A stretch of 7,456 nt of DNA from Acidilobaceae archaeon (GCA_027039295.1 JALWEW010000113.1:1-7456); one strand, 5' to 3'; counted from the stretch's first letter, positions 1 through 6,606 are shown. Notes: a model not told the origin generated them from the letters alone. Numbers and translations are program-made.

Positions 1-534
1 CGCCTCCTCTGCGGCTATCTCCTCGAGGCTCCTGGGCGTTAGCTGAGGGTCATAGTCGTATTCTAGGTACTCCACCTCCTCCCCCCTGTTCGGGCTCCTA
101 ACTATACCCACAAAGATAACAATAGCACCGATGCCGGGCGCCGAGAGCCGAGCGACCAGATCGTCAAGGTCTATGTCCTCTCCTGGCTCGAGGACGCCCG
201 CTTCCACGAGCGGCCTCGAGCCCCCGCTGGCAGGAGGCATCACGTGCATCACGCTCCCTCCAGCCACGGGGGAGTCGAGGGGCACCCTCCTGCCGTCGAG
301 GAGCACTACCACATCCCAGTCAAGCACCTCCAGTGCCCTTCTAAGCCCCCTTCTAGCACTTGAGGCCCTCTCAAGCACGCACCTTACACTAGAGCACCCA
401 CTGACGTCGACCTCAACCTCTCTAGCGCCTGCAGCGCTAGCCAGGAGCCCGTAGAGTCTAACGAGGACGCGCCCCAACCCCCTAGCACCGGGCAAGCCGG
501 TGCTGCGTGAGGCTATAGATGCTAGGCAATGCAT
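1..534 (-). CDS. Fused molybdopterin synthase, MoaD-MoaE (3' end outside window)
   Basis: This partial gene runs off the left edge; 178 codons are visible with no stop. Residues about 22-105 match the ubiquitin-like sulfur carrier MoaD, opening with VLVRLYG and ending in the MoaD-type tail PPASGG (residues 100-105). The chain then continues in frame into MoaE, the catalytic subunit of molybdopterin synthase: a short linker, then GAIVIFVGIVRSPNRG (136-151) and EYLEYDYDPQ (155-164), the start of the MoaE core. The MoaE lysines that act in catalysis would lie beyond the window. Molybdopterin synthase inserts two sulfurs into cyclic pyranopterin monophosphate to make the molybdenum or tungsten cofactor in the cytoplasm. 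The carrier normally needs a free C-terminal Gly-Gly, so this fusion should need cleavage after residue 105. The start is uncertain: ATG at 534 has no ribosome site but a weak TATA-like box lies upstream; TTG at 477 begins right before the MoaD domain. Confidence 0.88.
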   Translation of the reverse strand, partial: MHCLASIASRSTGLPGARGLGRVLVRLYGLLASAAGAREVEVDVSGCSSVRCVLERASSARRGLRRALEVLDWDVVVLLDGRRVPLDSPVAGGSVMHVMPPASGGSRPLVEAGVLEPGEDIDLDDLVARLSAPGIGAIVIFVGIVRSPNRGEEVEYLEYDYDPQLTPRSLEEIAAEEA

Positions 535-547
535 CGCGCATCCGCTG

Positions 548-562
548 CTTTATCTACTATTT
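548..562 (-). promoter_or_regulatory. Candidate TATA-box region for MoaD-MoaE
   Basis: On the minus strand this reads AAATAGTAGATAAAG, an AT-rich run in a GC-rich setting, centred about 21-25 bases before the ATG at 534. That spacing would suit a nearly leaderless transcript, common in crenarchaea. The match to a TATA box is loose and no clear BRE is seen. Confidence 0.28.
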
Positions 563-827
563 GCTGTGGCTGCTCACAACTAAGAGGCTCGAATCCTAGT
601 TGAGTCGCTCAAGAGTAGTTATTGTTCTCAAACTCCGCCCCTGTACCCATCTTATCGAAGTGCGCTCCACACGCCCTCCATGCAGCATATGCTCTGTGGC
701 CGTGATGACTTCAGATTTCACTTTTCACTCCTAGGACAGCCGCCTGGCCGAAGCCCCGTAGCCAGCGCATTCTGTTCTTGTTAGATGCACTAGCCTTCCA
801 CGGCGTCTGGGGTGCTTGTTAGAGGTC

Positions 828-850
828 AAGGAAATAAAGGAAATAAATAA
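828..850 (-). terminator. T-rich terminator of the C11 peptidase gene
   Basis: The minus strand carries a 23-base pyrimidine/T-rich tract made of two copies of TATTTCCTT preceded by TTATT, starting about 27 bases after the peptidase stop codon. Archaeal RNA polymerase terminates on such T-rich tracts without needing a hairpin. On the plus strand it appears as two AAGGAAATA repeats (828-836, 837-845). Confidence 0.5.
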
Positions 851-876
851 GAGGGAATGAGAGACCCGGGATCTCC

Positions 877-3225
877 TTAGGGGCTGGGCTTCCTTAGAGC
901 CCCGTAGGCCGCTATGACGGCTGTTATGAGTACAATAACTACTAGGGCTAGCGTGGCGTCGAGGAGCTTGGCCTGCGAGTTCAGCTTACTGTTGAGGCTG
1001 CTCATGTTGGCTTCTAGGGTTGAGAGCCTTGAGTGTATGCTGGAGATCTTCTGGTTTACGCTGTTGAAGTTCTCCTTCTGGGAAGTCTTGATGTCAGCGA
1101 GGCTCGCGTTAATTACACCAAGACTCGTCTTGACTACGGCGAAGTCTCCCTCGAGCGCCTTCACCTCCCCACTTAGGGAGCCGAGTGTGGTCTGGACTGT
1201 TGCTATTCCATTCTCTATTTTCACTATTCTAGGCTTCAACTGTGCCACGCTTACGTTTACCTCTCCCAGCACGGTCTTGATGGTTGCCACGTCGCCTCTG
1301 ATGGACTCGATCACAGGCTTTAGGGAGTCCAGTGTGGCCTTGACCTCGCCAAGCCTAGTCTTTACGACGGCTACATTATCCTTTATATCGACTATTTCAG
1401 GCTTCAGGCTGTCTAGGCTAGCCTTGACCTCGCCTATGCTCGTGTTAAGCACTGCTACTCCATTCTCTATCTTAATTATCTCTGGCTTGAGCTGCCCAAT
1501 GCTTACGTTTACCTCTCCCAGCACGGTCTTGATTATTGCTACACCGTTACTCACGTTCTCTAGTACGGCTCCGTACTCCTCTACTATTGCCCTAAGAGTT
1601 GCTAGGCTCGAGGAGATCTGGGGTATTGTTGCCAGCTCCCTGCTAGCATAGAGGACGGCACCGTCATCCGCCGCTAGGAACCAGTAGTAGGCCCTGGCTC
1701 TCACCATGTAGGTCTGCGACGAGTTCGCGGCTGGCACGTGGATTGTGGCCACGTAGACTCCAGGCTCAACGGGCTGGGCGCCCGCGGCCTCCGCGTAACC
1801 GTTGGGTCCAATGAGGCTAACATCCAGCTCGTCAACGTATATGTCGGCTTTACCGTAGCTTGTGAGTATATAGACCGTGACATTGCTGCCAGGACTCACC
1901 ATAGGCGGCGCCACGACCTTTACCTTGAGGTGCTCGGTGGGCTTCATTGTGTGGAAGTAGTAGTCTAGGAATATGCCCCACCACGTGTCGACTGCGAAAG
2001 CTACCTGCTCGAAGTATTCGTACCTCTCCTCCAGGTACCAGTCCACGTCGGGCGGGAAGTATATCGTTATACCGTGGCCTCCAGCGGATGATGGCCCGGC
2101 GTAATTCGCTACTACGGAAGCGTTGAGGTCGCTTAGTAGCCTTGAGGCAGCTGGCCTGGGGTCATAGGGGAATCCCTGCGTGGAGTTAATGGCCTCCGCG
2201 AAGCCGTATAGATCCATGTAATCGCCTGAGCCGAACTTCTTCGCCTCGCTCCACGCCTTGTGGACTGCGGTGGCGTTGTTCGGGTAGAAGAAGACGTCGT
2301 AGGTTAGCAGCATAGCCATACTGTCAACGTCTCTTATAACGTTCTGGAATGACGTGAGGTTTATGGCTGAGAGCGTCACCCAGTCGAGGGGTTCAACCTT
2401 GGTGTAGTAATACTCGTAGGACTCGACTATCTTAGCGGCGAGCTGTGCTGGTGTCATGTCCGGGTTTAGTATTAAAGGCACCAGGAAGCCCGAGTAGTAC
2501 CAGCCGTCCCAGGGTTCGTACTCCTCGGAGGCTACCACTATGCTGGCCGTGCCCATGAGGTCATATGCTACCTCGGTCATCTGCATGAGGCAGGCATCGA
2601 AGCCTACTATATCGAGGTGCACGCCCATGCTTGAGAGCTTCTCCATGACACTCCTAAGCTCCGTCTCCGTCAGGTGATCGTTATCGGTGTAGTCCCAGCA
2701 GCATCCCCTGACCGGCATTGCGTGGCCACTCCTCTTCCATCCATTGCCGTGATCCCAGAAGATGAGGGCGTAATGATCTGCGGGAAAGTTGTGTATAGTG
2801 TAGTTCACGAAGTATAGAACAGTCGACGGATCACCCATGTCAACCTCTCCCAGGTCCACGAGCAGCTTAGAGTGTATAGTCTGATTGTCGGTGTCGTGCT
2901 GCACCAGGTATATCCTGGCGTCGGTCCAGTTGCCATTCGTGGAGTCATAGCCGGGGATCCTGTCCATAAGCACGAGTATGGCCACGTCCTGCGTGGAGCC
3001 AGCAACCTCCATCTCGTTGAAGTCGCTTATACCCGCGTCCTCTAAGTTGTTGTCAGCATCCATATAGACCATTATGGTCCACTTATAGTGGTGGACGGTC
3101 TGCCTCTCAGCAAGCGCCTTAACGAGTCCGTTCAAGGGGAGGGCTGCGGGTACTGCCAAGAGGGCTAGTATTATAGTTGCTGCCAGGAGGGCCCTAACCC
3201 TCACCTTGGCCCCCCATGAGGACAC
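877..3225 (-). CDS. Surface-anchored clostripain-family (C11) cysteine peptidase with coiled-coil stalk
   Basis: A complete 782-residue protein. The N-terminus is a signal peptide: basic residues K7, R9, R11, then a hydrophobic stretch about 12-32. The clostripain fold follows (about 47-425), opening with WTIMVYMDADNNLE. The catalytic dyad is visible: His159 in FWDHGNGW and Cys212 in VGFDACLMQM. Residues about 430-530 look like a beta-sandwich linker. Residues 559-714 are 28-residue heptad repeats, part of a longer coiled coil (about 535-755). A transmembrane helix (about 757-777) precedes R778-K779 and a five-residue tail. About fifteen N-x-S/T sequons fit a glycosylated surface protein. The family cleaves proteins, typically after basic residues; the substrate here is unknown. 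The start is GTG, chosen because the signal peptide follows directly; no clear ribosome site is seen. The only cysteines are 175, 176 and 212. Confident in family and topology, not in substrate. Confidence 0.9.
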   Translation of the reverse strand: MSSWGAKVRVRALLAATIILALLAVPAALPLNGLVKALAERQTVHHYKWTIMVYMDADNNLEDAGISDFNEMEVAGSTQDVAILVLMDRIPGYDSTNGNWTDARIYLVQHDTDNQTIHSKLLVDLGEVDMGDPSTVLYFVNYTIHNFPADHYALIFWDHGNGWKRSGHAMPVRGCCWDYTDNDHLTETELRSVMEKLSSMGVHLDIVGFDACLMQMTEVAYDLMGTASIVVASEEYEPWDGWYYSGFLVPLILNPDMTPAQLAAKIVESYEYYYTKVEPLDWVTLSAINLTSFQNVIRDVDSMAMLLTYDVFFYPNNATAVHKAWSEAKKFGSGDYMDLYGFAEAINSTQGFPYDPRPAASRLLSDLNASVVANYAGPSSAGGHGITIYFPPDVDWYLEERYEYFEQVAFAVDTWWGIFLDYYFHTMKPTEHLKVKVVAPPMVSPGSNVTVYILTSYGKADIYVDELDVSLIGPNGYAEAAGAQPVEPGVYVATIHVPAANSSQTYMVRARAYYWFLAADDGAVLYASRELATIPQISSSLATLRAIVEEYGAVLENVSNGVAIIKTVLGEVNVSIGQLKPEIIKIENGVAVLNTSIGEVKASLDSLKPEIVDIKDNVAVVKTRLGEVKATLDSLKPVIESIRGDVATIKTVLGEVNVSVAQLKPRIVKIENGIATVQTTLGSLSGEVKALEGDFAVVKTSLGVINASLADIKTSQKENFNSVNQKISSIHSRLSTLEANMSSLNSKLNSQAKLLDATLALVVIVLITAVIAAYGALRKPSP
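1084..1551 (-). repeat. 28-residue (84-base) heptad repeat array in the peptidase stalk
   Basis: Protein residues 559-714 contain four full 28-residue units (559-586, 587-614, 615-642, 643-670) and two degenerate ones (671-691, 692-714). In the second unit, hydrophobic residues sit at unit positions 4, 7, 11, 14, 18, 21, 25 and 28, an unbroken 4-3 heptad pattern over four heptads. Each full unit has LGEV or IGEV near its middle and an LKP proline near its end. At DNA level, units one and four share a 33-base identical block at 1501-1533 and 1249-1281, exactly 252 bases (three units) apart. Confidence 0.88.
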
Positions 3226-3240
3226 CCGACTATCGTCGGG
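3225..3240 (-). promoter_or_regulatory. Perfect hairpin overlapping the peptidase start codon
   Basis: The sequence CCCGAC-TATC-GTCGGG is a perfect six-base-pair inverted repeat with a four-base loop. Its last paired base on the minus strand is the first G of the GTG start codon. If it lies in the mRNA leader it could hinder initiation; equally it could be a protein-binding site or chance. Confidence 0.45.
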
Positions 3241-3242
3241 GG

Positions 3243-3253
3243 ATTAATATGTT
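3243..3253 (-). promoter_or_regulatory. Candidate TATA box of the peptidase gene
   Basis: The minus strand reads AACATATTAAT, centred about 22 bases before the GTG start, which would give a very short or absent leader. A second AT-rich run, CATTAAAAACCC at about 3286-3297, would instead give a leader of about 40 bases containing the hairpin. The sequence does not decide between them. Confidence 0.3.
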
Positions 3254-3330
3254 GGAGTCAATAACTTACTCTTGCAGAATCTTTAGGGTTTTTAATGTCG
3301 AGTTCTGCTTTGGGACGACTGCCGCGGAGC

Positions 3331-3573
3331 CTAGATTACCTTCCTCGCCCTCTCCTCACGGGCTCTCCTAGCCTCTTCTAGCTCGTTAACTAGCTCTCTG
3401 AGCACTTTCCTTGCAGTATTGTCGTCAAGCCTCTCCAGGAGTAGCTTGAGGAACTTCGCGGCGCATCTCCGACTGTGGAAGTGCAGGACGATGCCAGCCT
3501 TCTCTATTATTATGCCTTGACCCTCCGGGAACTTCCGGCCGCAGACGATGCAGGTGTAGTATCTCTTTGCCAC
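3331..3573 (-). CDS. Small L24e-like (TRASH-type) zinc finger protein
   Basis: An 80-residue protein with one treble-clef-like zinc site: C8-x2-C11 near the N-terminus, then H33 and C37 in FHSRRC. The layout CxxCGRKFPEGQG...FHSRRC resembles ribosomal protein L24e and the TRASH metal-binding domain. L24e usually has Cys where His33 is, and the basic tail of L24e is replaced here by a charged, probably helical C-terminal half (about 43-80) rich in Glu and Arg. It is therefore more likely a paralogue than L24e itself. TRASH domains bind metals in sensors and transporters, while L24e binds rRNA; which role applies is unclear. The start is GTG, supported by a GGTGA ribosome site seven bases upstream. 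It is divergent from the Lhr helicase gene. The peptidase gene starts 105 bases downstream on the same strand with its own promoter candidates, so co-transcription is uncertain. Confidence 0.78.
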   Translation of the reverse strand: MAKRYYTCIVCGRKFPEGQGIIIEKAGIVLHFHSRRCAAKFLKLLLERLDDNTARKVLRELVNELEEARRAREERARKVI

Positions 3574-3580
3574 TCTGCGT

Positions 3581-3585
3581 TCACC
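3581..3585 (-). promoter_or_regulatory. Ribosome binding site GGTGA of the zinc finger gene
   Basis: GGTGA on the minus strand matches the core of the archaeal anti-Shine-Dalgarno sequence and lies seven bases before the GTG at 3573, which fixes that start. Confidence 0.65.
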
Positions 3586-3598
3586 GGGGCTTGTTTGC

Positions 3599-3616
3599 TA
3601 GTAAAGGTTTTAACTC
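3599..3616. promoter_or_regulatory. Shared promoter region between zinc finger and Lhr genes
   Basis: The only AT-rich patch between the divergent genes is TAGTAAAGGTTTTAACTC. Its core GTTTTAAC reads GTTAAAAC on the other strand, so it could serve as a TATA box in either direction. It sits about 35 bases before the zinc finger start and about 75 bases before the Lhr start. Whether it drives one or both genes cannot be told from sequence. Confidence 0.3.
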
Positions 3617-3686
3617 GTTGCATTCACCTCTCCCCGGGTCTATGCGACGCGCTGGATGCACATACTGAGTAACAGGGGATGCGCTG

Positions 3687-6536
3687 ATGTCCAGTGGAGT
3701 CATAGGGATGCTGTCACCGAGGATCGCAAGCCTTGTAGCCGAGAGGGGCTGGACTAGGCTGACGAGGGCCCAGGAGGAGGCTATACCAGCGATACTGAGG
3801 GGTGCCAACGTATTAATCATGGCTCCGACGGGTGCTGGGAAGACGGAGGCGGCCCTCCTACCCGTGTTATCCATGATGGAGTCTTTGGGCTCCGTTGAGC
3901 CGGTGTCACTCCTCTATGTGACTCCGATGAAGGCGCTGATAAATGACCTCTATAGGAGGATAAGGTGGTGGGCCCAGCGCTTGGGCCTGAGGGTATCGAG
4001 GAAGCATGGAGATACTCCTGCGAGCGAGAGGAGTAGGAGGCTTCGCCTAACTCCTCATATATTGATAACGACGCCGGAGAGCCTCAAGATAGACCTGGAC
4101 TGGTCGCCCCGATTCAGGGTGTACCTACGCAACCTCAGGTGGGTTATTGTAGATGAGGTACACGAGCTTATGTCGAGTAAGAGGGGTGCGCAGCTGGCCC
4201 TGCTCCTCGAGAGACTCCAGAGGCTCGCTGGGAGAGACCTCCAGAGGATAGGGCTCTCGGCCACGATAGGGGACCCAGAGAGGGCCCTCGAGGCCCTCTC
4301 TGGCTCTAGTAGGAGGCCCCGCGTTGTGGTCAATGCTATGGAGGAGAGGCGGACTAGGCTCAGGGTGCGCTACATTCGCGAGGGCGTGAGGAGGCCCTGG
4401 ATAGACTCGGCAAGGATAGTTATGGAGGAGATCGAGCCTCCCAGCCTGGTGTTTGTGAATAGCAGGTACACAGCCGAGAAGCTCAGGGAGGCCCTGGAAG
4501 CCCTTGGTATAGACGATGTATTCGTGCACCACTCGAGCGTGTCAGCCGAGCTGAGGCACGAGGCCGAGGAGAGGCTCAAGAGGGGTGAGTTGAAAGCCAT
4601 AGTTTGCACGAAGACCCTAGAGCTAGGCATTGATGTCGGCCAGGTGAGGAAGGTCATACAGTACCGAGCTCCCGGCAGCGTGGCCAGCCTCCTCCAGAGG
4701 GTAGGCAGGAGCGGCCACGTGGTGGGCGGCACCTCGGAGGGCACAATAATAGCCCTGGGCCCTATCGATTTCCTCGAAGCCCTAGCCGAGGCGAGGCTTG
4801 CCATCGAGGGCAAGGTAGAGGCCACGACTATAGCCAGGGCGCCCCTAGACGTCGTTGCTAAGGAGGTACTGGGTGTGGCCCTGGCTGCTAGCAGGGGGGA
4901 GGACTCCGGCTGGGTCGACCTTAATGCTGTCTACGAGTACCTGAAGTCAACCCCACTCACAAGATACCTGTCCCACGAGGAGTTCAGGCGCCTCGTCGAG
5001 TACCTTGAGTATAGGGGGCTTCTACGAGTCGAATGGCCCCGGGCTAGGCTTGGGCCTGCTTTCTTCCGGGTCTGGAGGTTCCGCTCCCACTCAGGAGAGA
5101 GGGCTTGGTGGGGGAGGGAGTTCAGCGAGTTCTTCTCAACAATTCCCAGCCGGGACTCCTTCACGGTGAAGCACGGTGACAGAGTGGTAGGCTATGTCGA
5201 CTCGGCGTTTGTCTACAGGTACCTAAGGGCAGGGGACGCCATAAGACTCGCTGGCAGGGCCTGGATCGTGAGGAGGATAGACGAGAGAGCGCTCAAAGTC
5301 GAGGTTGAGCCAGCGGAAGCCATAGCCGAGGTGCCCCTCTGGCGTGGCGAGGGGCCGCGGAGGCACCGCATGGTGGCGGTGGAGGCTGGCAGGGTCCTCG
5401 CCGACCTAGACGCTGGCCCAGTCGTCGTAGATAAGGAAGGCCTAGCGGATCTGGCCAGGCTGGCTGAGGGCTACAGGGCTCGCGGGCTCCCCTTGCCCTC
5501 GTGGGATACCGTGGTATACGACAACTATGAGGGAGAGCATGTGTTCACGGCGTTACTGGGCTCCGGGGCCTCCGAGGCCCTGGCGATAGTCCTCACCTAC
5601 CTAGCCTCTAAGGTCGTTGGGCTCAATGTCTACTATAGGTCAACGTTTTATGGCTTTAGCGTAAAGGCTCCCCAGGTAGACGTCATTAGGATGCTCCTGG
5701 ACCTAGACCCAGAGAGGTTCCGGGATCTCGTGTGGCAGGCGATAGAGAGGAGCCCCCTCTTCTACCAGGTACTAAGAGAGATACAGGTAGACTTCGGCAT
5801 ACTCGGAAGCGCAGACCCGGAGGAGGACAGCATAGTGTACGAGGAGGCTAAGCGGCAGGTCATCGAGTACTATCTCGACCTCGAAACGGCCGAGGAATTC
5901 CTGAGAGGGCTCAAGCGGGGTGAAATCAGAATAGTCGAGAGCAGAGGCCCCGGTGTTAGCCCGCTAGCGGCAGAGATACTCGAAAGCCCTCCTGTCAGGC
6001 CTTGGCTGCCGGATCTCGCTGGTAGGATAGCTAGGCTGCTTGAGGACAATGCGCTGACAGTGATGGAGATAGCCGACATACTGGACCTCTCCGAGAAGAC
6101 GGTGGAGAACAAGCTGCTAGAGATGAGGAAGCCAGAGTACGGGGATGAGAGGGTAGTGGCCTTCATTGATATTGATGAGGGCGAGGTGCGCTGGACCCTC
6201 GCGAGGAGCCTCGAGTACATAGCGGGCTCCGAGGAGTTCTCCACAAGCTTCCAGCCCGAGAACCCCAGGGAGCCGTTGAGGGTGACGATAAAGGCTGGGA
6301 AGGGGGACAAGGGGCACGAGATAATAGTGACGCCCAAGGCCCTCAGGGATAAGTGGGACGAGTTAAAGAGGCTGCTACCCGAGGAGGTCTACATGGCCAG
6401 GGTGGAATCGGCTTACAGTATGGGCGGCAGGGAGGAGCCGAAGGTGACTATATACCACGCCAGCCGGGAAAGCCTTCGCTGGCTCCTGCTAAACGCTGCG
6501 AAGTACATAGAGACGAGGCTCTCAAGCATATACTAG
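3687..6536 (+). CDS. Lhr-type superfamily 2 DNA/RNA helicase
   Basis: A complete 949-residue ATP-dependent helicase of the archaeal Lhr family (large helicase-related; roles in DNA repair or RNA handling). All core motifs are intact: a Q-motif-like LTRAQ (25-29), Walker A APTGAGKT (46-53), Ia TPMKAL (79-84), TTPES (128-132), Walker B DEVH (156-159), SAT (191-193), motif IV LVFVNSR (254-260), motif V TKTLELGIDVG (308-318) and motif VI QRVGRSGH (337-344). The two RecA domains end near 370. A winged-helix region (about 375-455), the Lhr beta-barrel (about 480-660) and a helical part with RGPGVSPLAAEIL (753-765) follow. A further helix-turn-helix lies at about 786-812, then a tail of about 110 residues that I do not recognise. 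The ATG is preceded by a weak purine-rich GGGGATG. Family assignment is firm; the subclass is not settled here. Confidence 0.95.
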   Translation: MSSGVIGMLSPRIASLVAERGWTRLTRAQEEAIPAILRGANVLIMAPTGAGKTEAALLPVLSMMESLGSVEPVSLLYVTPMKALINDLYRRIRWWAQRLGLRVSRKHGDTPASERSRRLRLTPHILITTPESLKIDLDWSPRFRVYLRNLRWVIVDEVHELMSSKRGAQLALLLERLQRLAGRDLQRIGLSATIGDPERALEALSGSSRRPRVVVNAMEERRTRLRVRYIREGVRRPWIDSARIVMEEIEPPSLVFVNSRYTAEKLREALEALGIDDVFVHHSSVSAELRHEAEERLKRGELKAIVCTKTLELGIDVGQVRKVIQYRAPGSVASLLQRVGRSGHVVGGTSEGTIIALGPIDFLEALAEARLAIEGKVEATTIARAPLDVVAKEVLGVALAASRGEDSGWVDLNAVYEYLKSTPLTRYLSHEEFRRLVEYLEYRGLLRVEWPRARLGPAFFRVWRFRSHSGERAWWGREFSEFFSTIPSRDSFTVKHGDRVVGYVDSAFVYRYLRAGDAIRLAGRAWIVRRIDERALKVEVEPAEAIAEVPLWRGEGPRRHRMVAVEAGRVLADLDAGPVVVDKEGLADLARLAEGYRARGLPLPSWDTVVYDNYEGEHVFTALLGSGASEALAIVLTYLASKVVGLNVYYRSTFYGFSVKAPQVDVIRMLLDLDPERFRDLVWQAIERSPLFYQVLREIQVDFGILGSADPEEDSIVYEEAKRQVIEYYLDLETAEEFLRGLKRGEIRIVESRGPGVSPLAAEILESPPVRPWLPDLAGRIARLLEDNALTVMEIADILDLSEKTVENKLLEMRKPEYGDERVVAFIDIDEGEVRWTLARSLEYIAGSEEFSTSFQPENPREPLRVTIKAGKGDKGHEIIVTPKALRDKWDELKRLLPEEVYMARVESAYSMGGREEPKVTIYHASRESLRWLLLNAAKYIETRLSSIY

Positions 6537-6587
6537 CGCCAGCGCGCCCGCTCCCCGGGTGGCTGTGAGGAGGAATCCGGGATCGGA

Positions 6588-6606
6588 GCCCCATAGCGGC
6601 TGGGGC
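6588..6606. other. Hairpin in convergent gap (first of two)
   Basis: GCCCCA (6588-6593) pairs perfectly with TGGGGC (6601-6606) around the seven-base loop TAGCGGC. It lies 52 bases after the Lhr stop, between convergent genes. There is no T-run beside it, so a terminator role is unproven; an mRNA 3'-end structure is possible. Confidence 0.4.

Larger units (their letters stand above)
535..876. other. Non-coding gap between peptidase and MoaD-MoaE genes
   Basis: No convincing gene is seen here. The stretch holds the T-rich terminator of the peptidase gene at 828-850 and a weak TATA-like element near 548-562. An inverted repeat CAACTA/TAGTTG lies at 577-582 and 597-602 around a 14-base loop. 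It competes with a small hairpin, TTGAG-TCG-CTCAA, at 600-612. A 9-base direct repeat, CTTGTTAGA, occurs at 777-785 and 815-823. Several frames between about 680 and 820 stay open for 19-37 codons on both strands, without a ribosome site or a recognised product. A small RNA or the decayed end of a gene is possible but not shown. Confidence 0.5.

Noticed and set aside
131..454. Plus-strand open frame of 107 codons
   Set aside because: It lies antisense to the MoaD-MoaE reading frame, is low in complexity (Ser/Thr/Leu/Pro rich) and shows no protein family.
584..600. GGCTCGAATCCTAG resembling a tRNA T-loop
   Set aside because: The flanking bases do not form a five-pair T-stem, the loop lacks the TTC start, and no acceptor or anticodon stem could be found around it.
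702..720. GTGATGA matching a C box, as in C/D box small RNAs
   Set aside because: No D or D' box (CTGA) follows at a suitable distance on the same strand, so a C/D RNA is not supported.
680..784. Possible small genes: 34 codons on plus from 680, and 19 codons on minus from 770
   Set aside because: Neither has a ribosome site, the frames overlap each other, and no family is recognisable; coding status has no support.
1084..1551. Evenly spaced repeats suggestive of a CRISPR array
   Set aside because: The 84-base period is in frame, the units are contiguous and diverged, and they encode a heptad coiled coil; there are no unique spacers.
914..1651. Plus-strand open frame of 245 codons opposite the peptidase stalk
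   Set aside because: Its repeats simply mirror the 84-base stalk repeats on the other strand. The minus frame has a perfect heptad pattern and an anchor, so the plus frame is a shadow.
3581..3874. Minus-strand open frame of 97 codons across the divergent region
   Set aside because: It runs antisense to the helicase start and Walker A region, overlaps the zinc finger promoter and has no recognisable domain.
4125..4825. Minus-strand open frames of 135 and 151 codons inside the helicase gene
   Set aside because: Both are antisense to intact helicase motifs IV to VI; the long antisense frames are expected from GC-rich codon bias.
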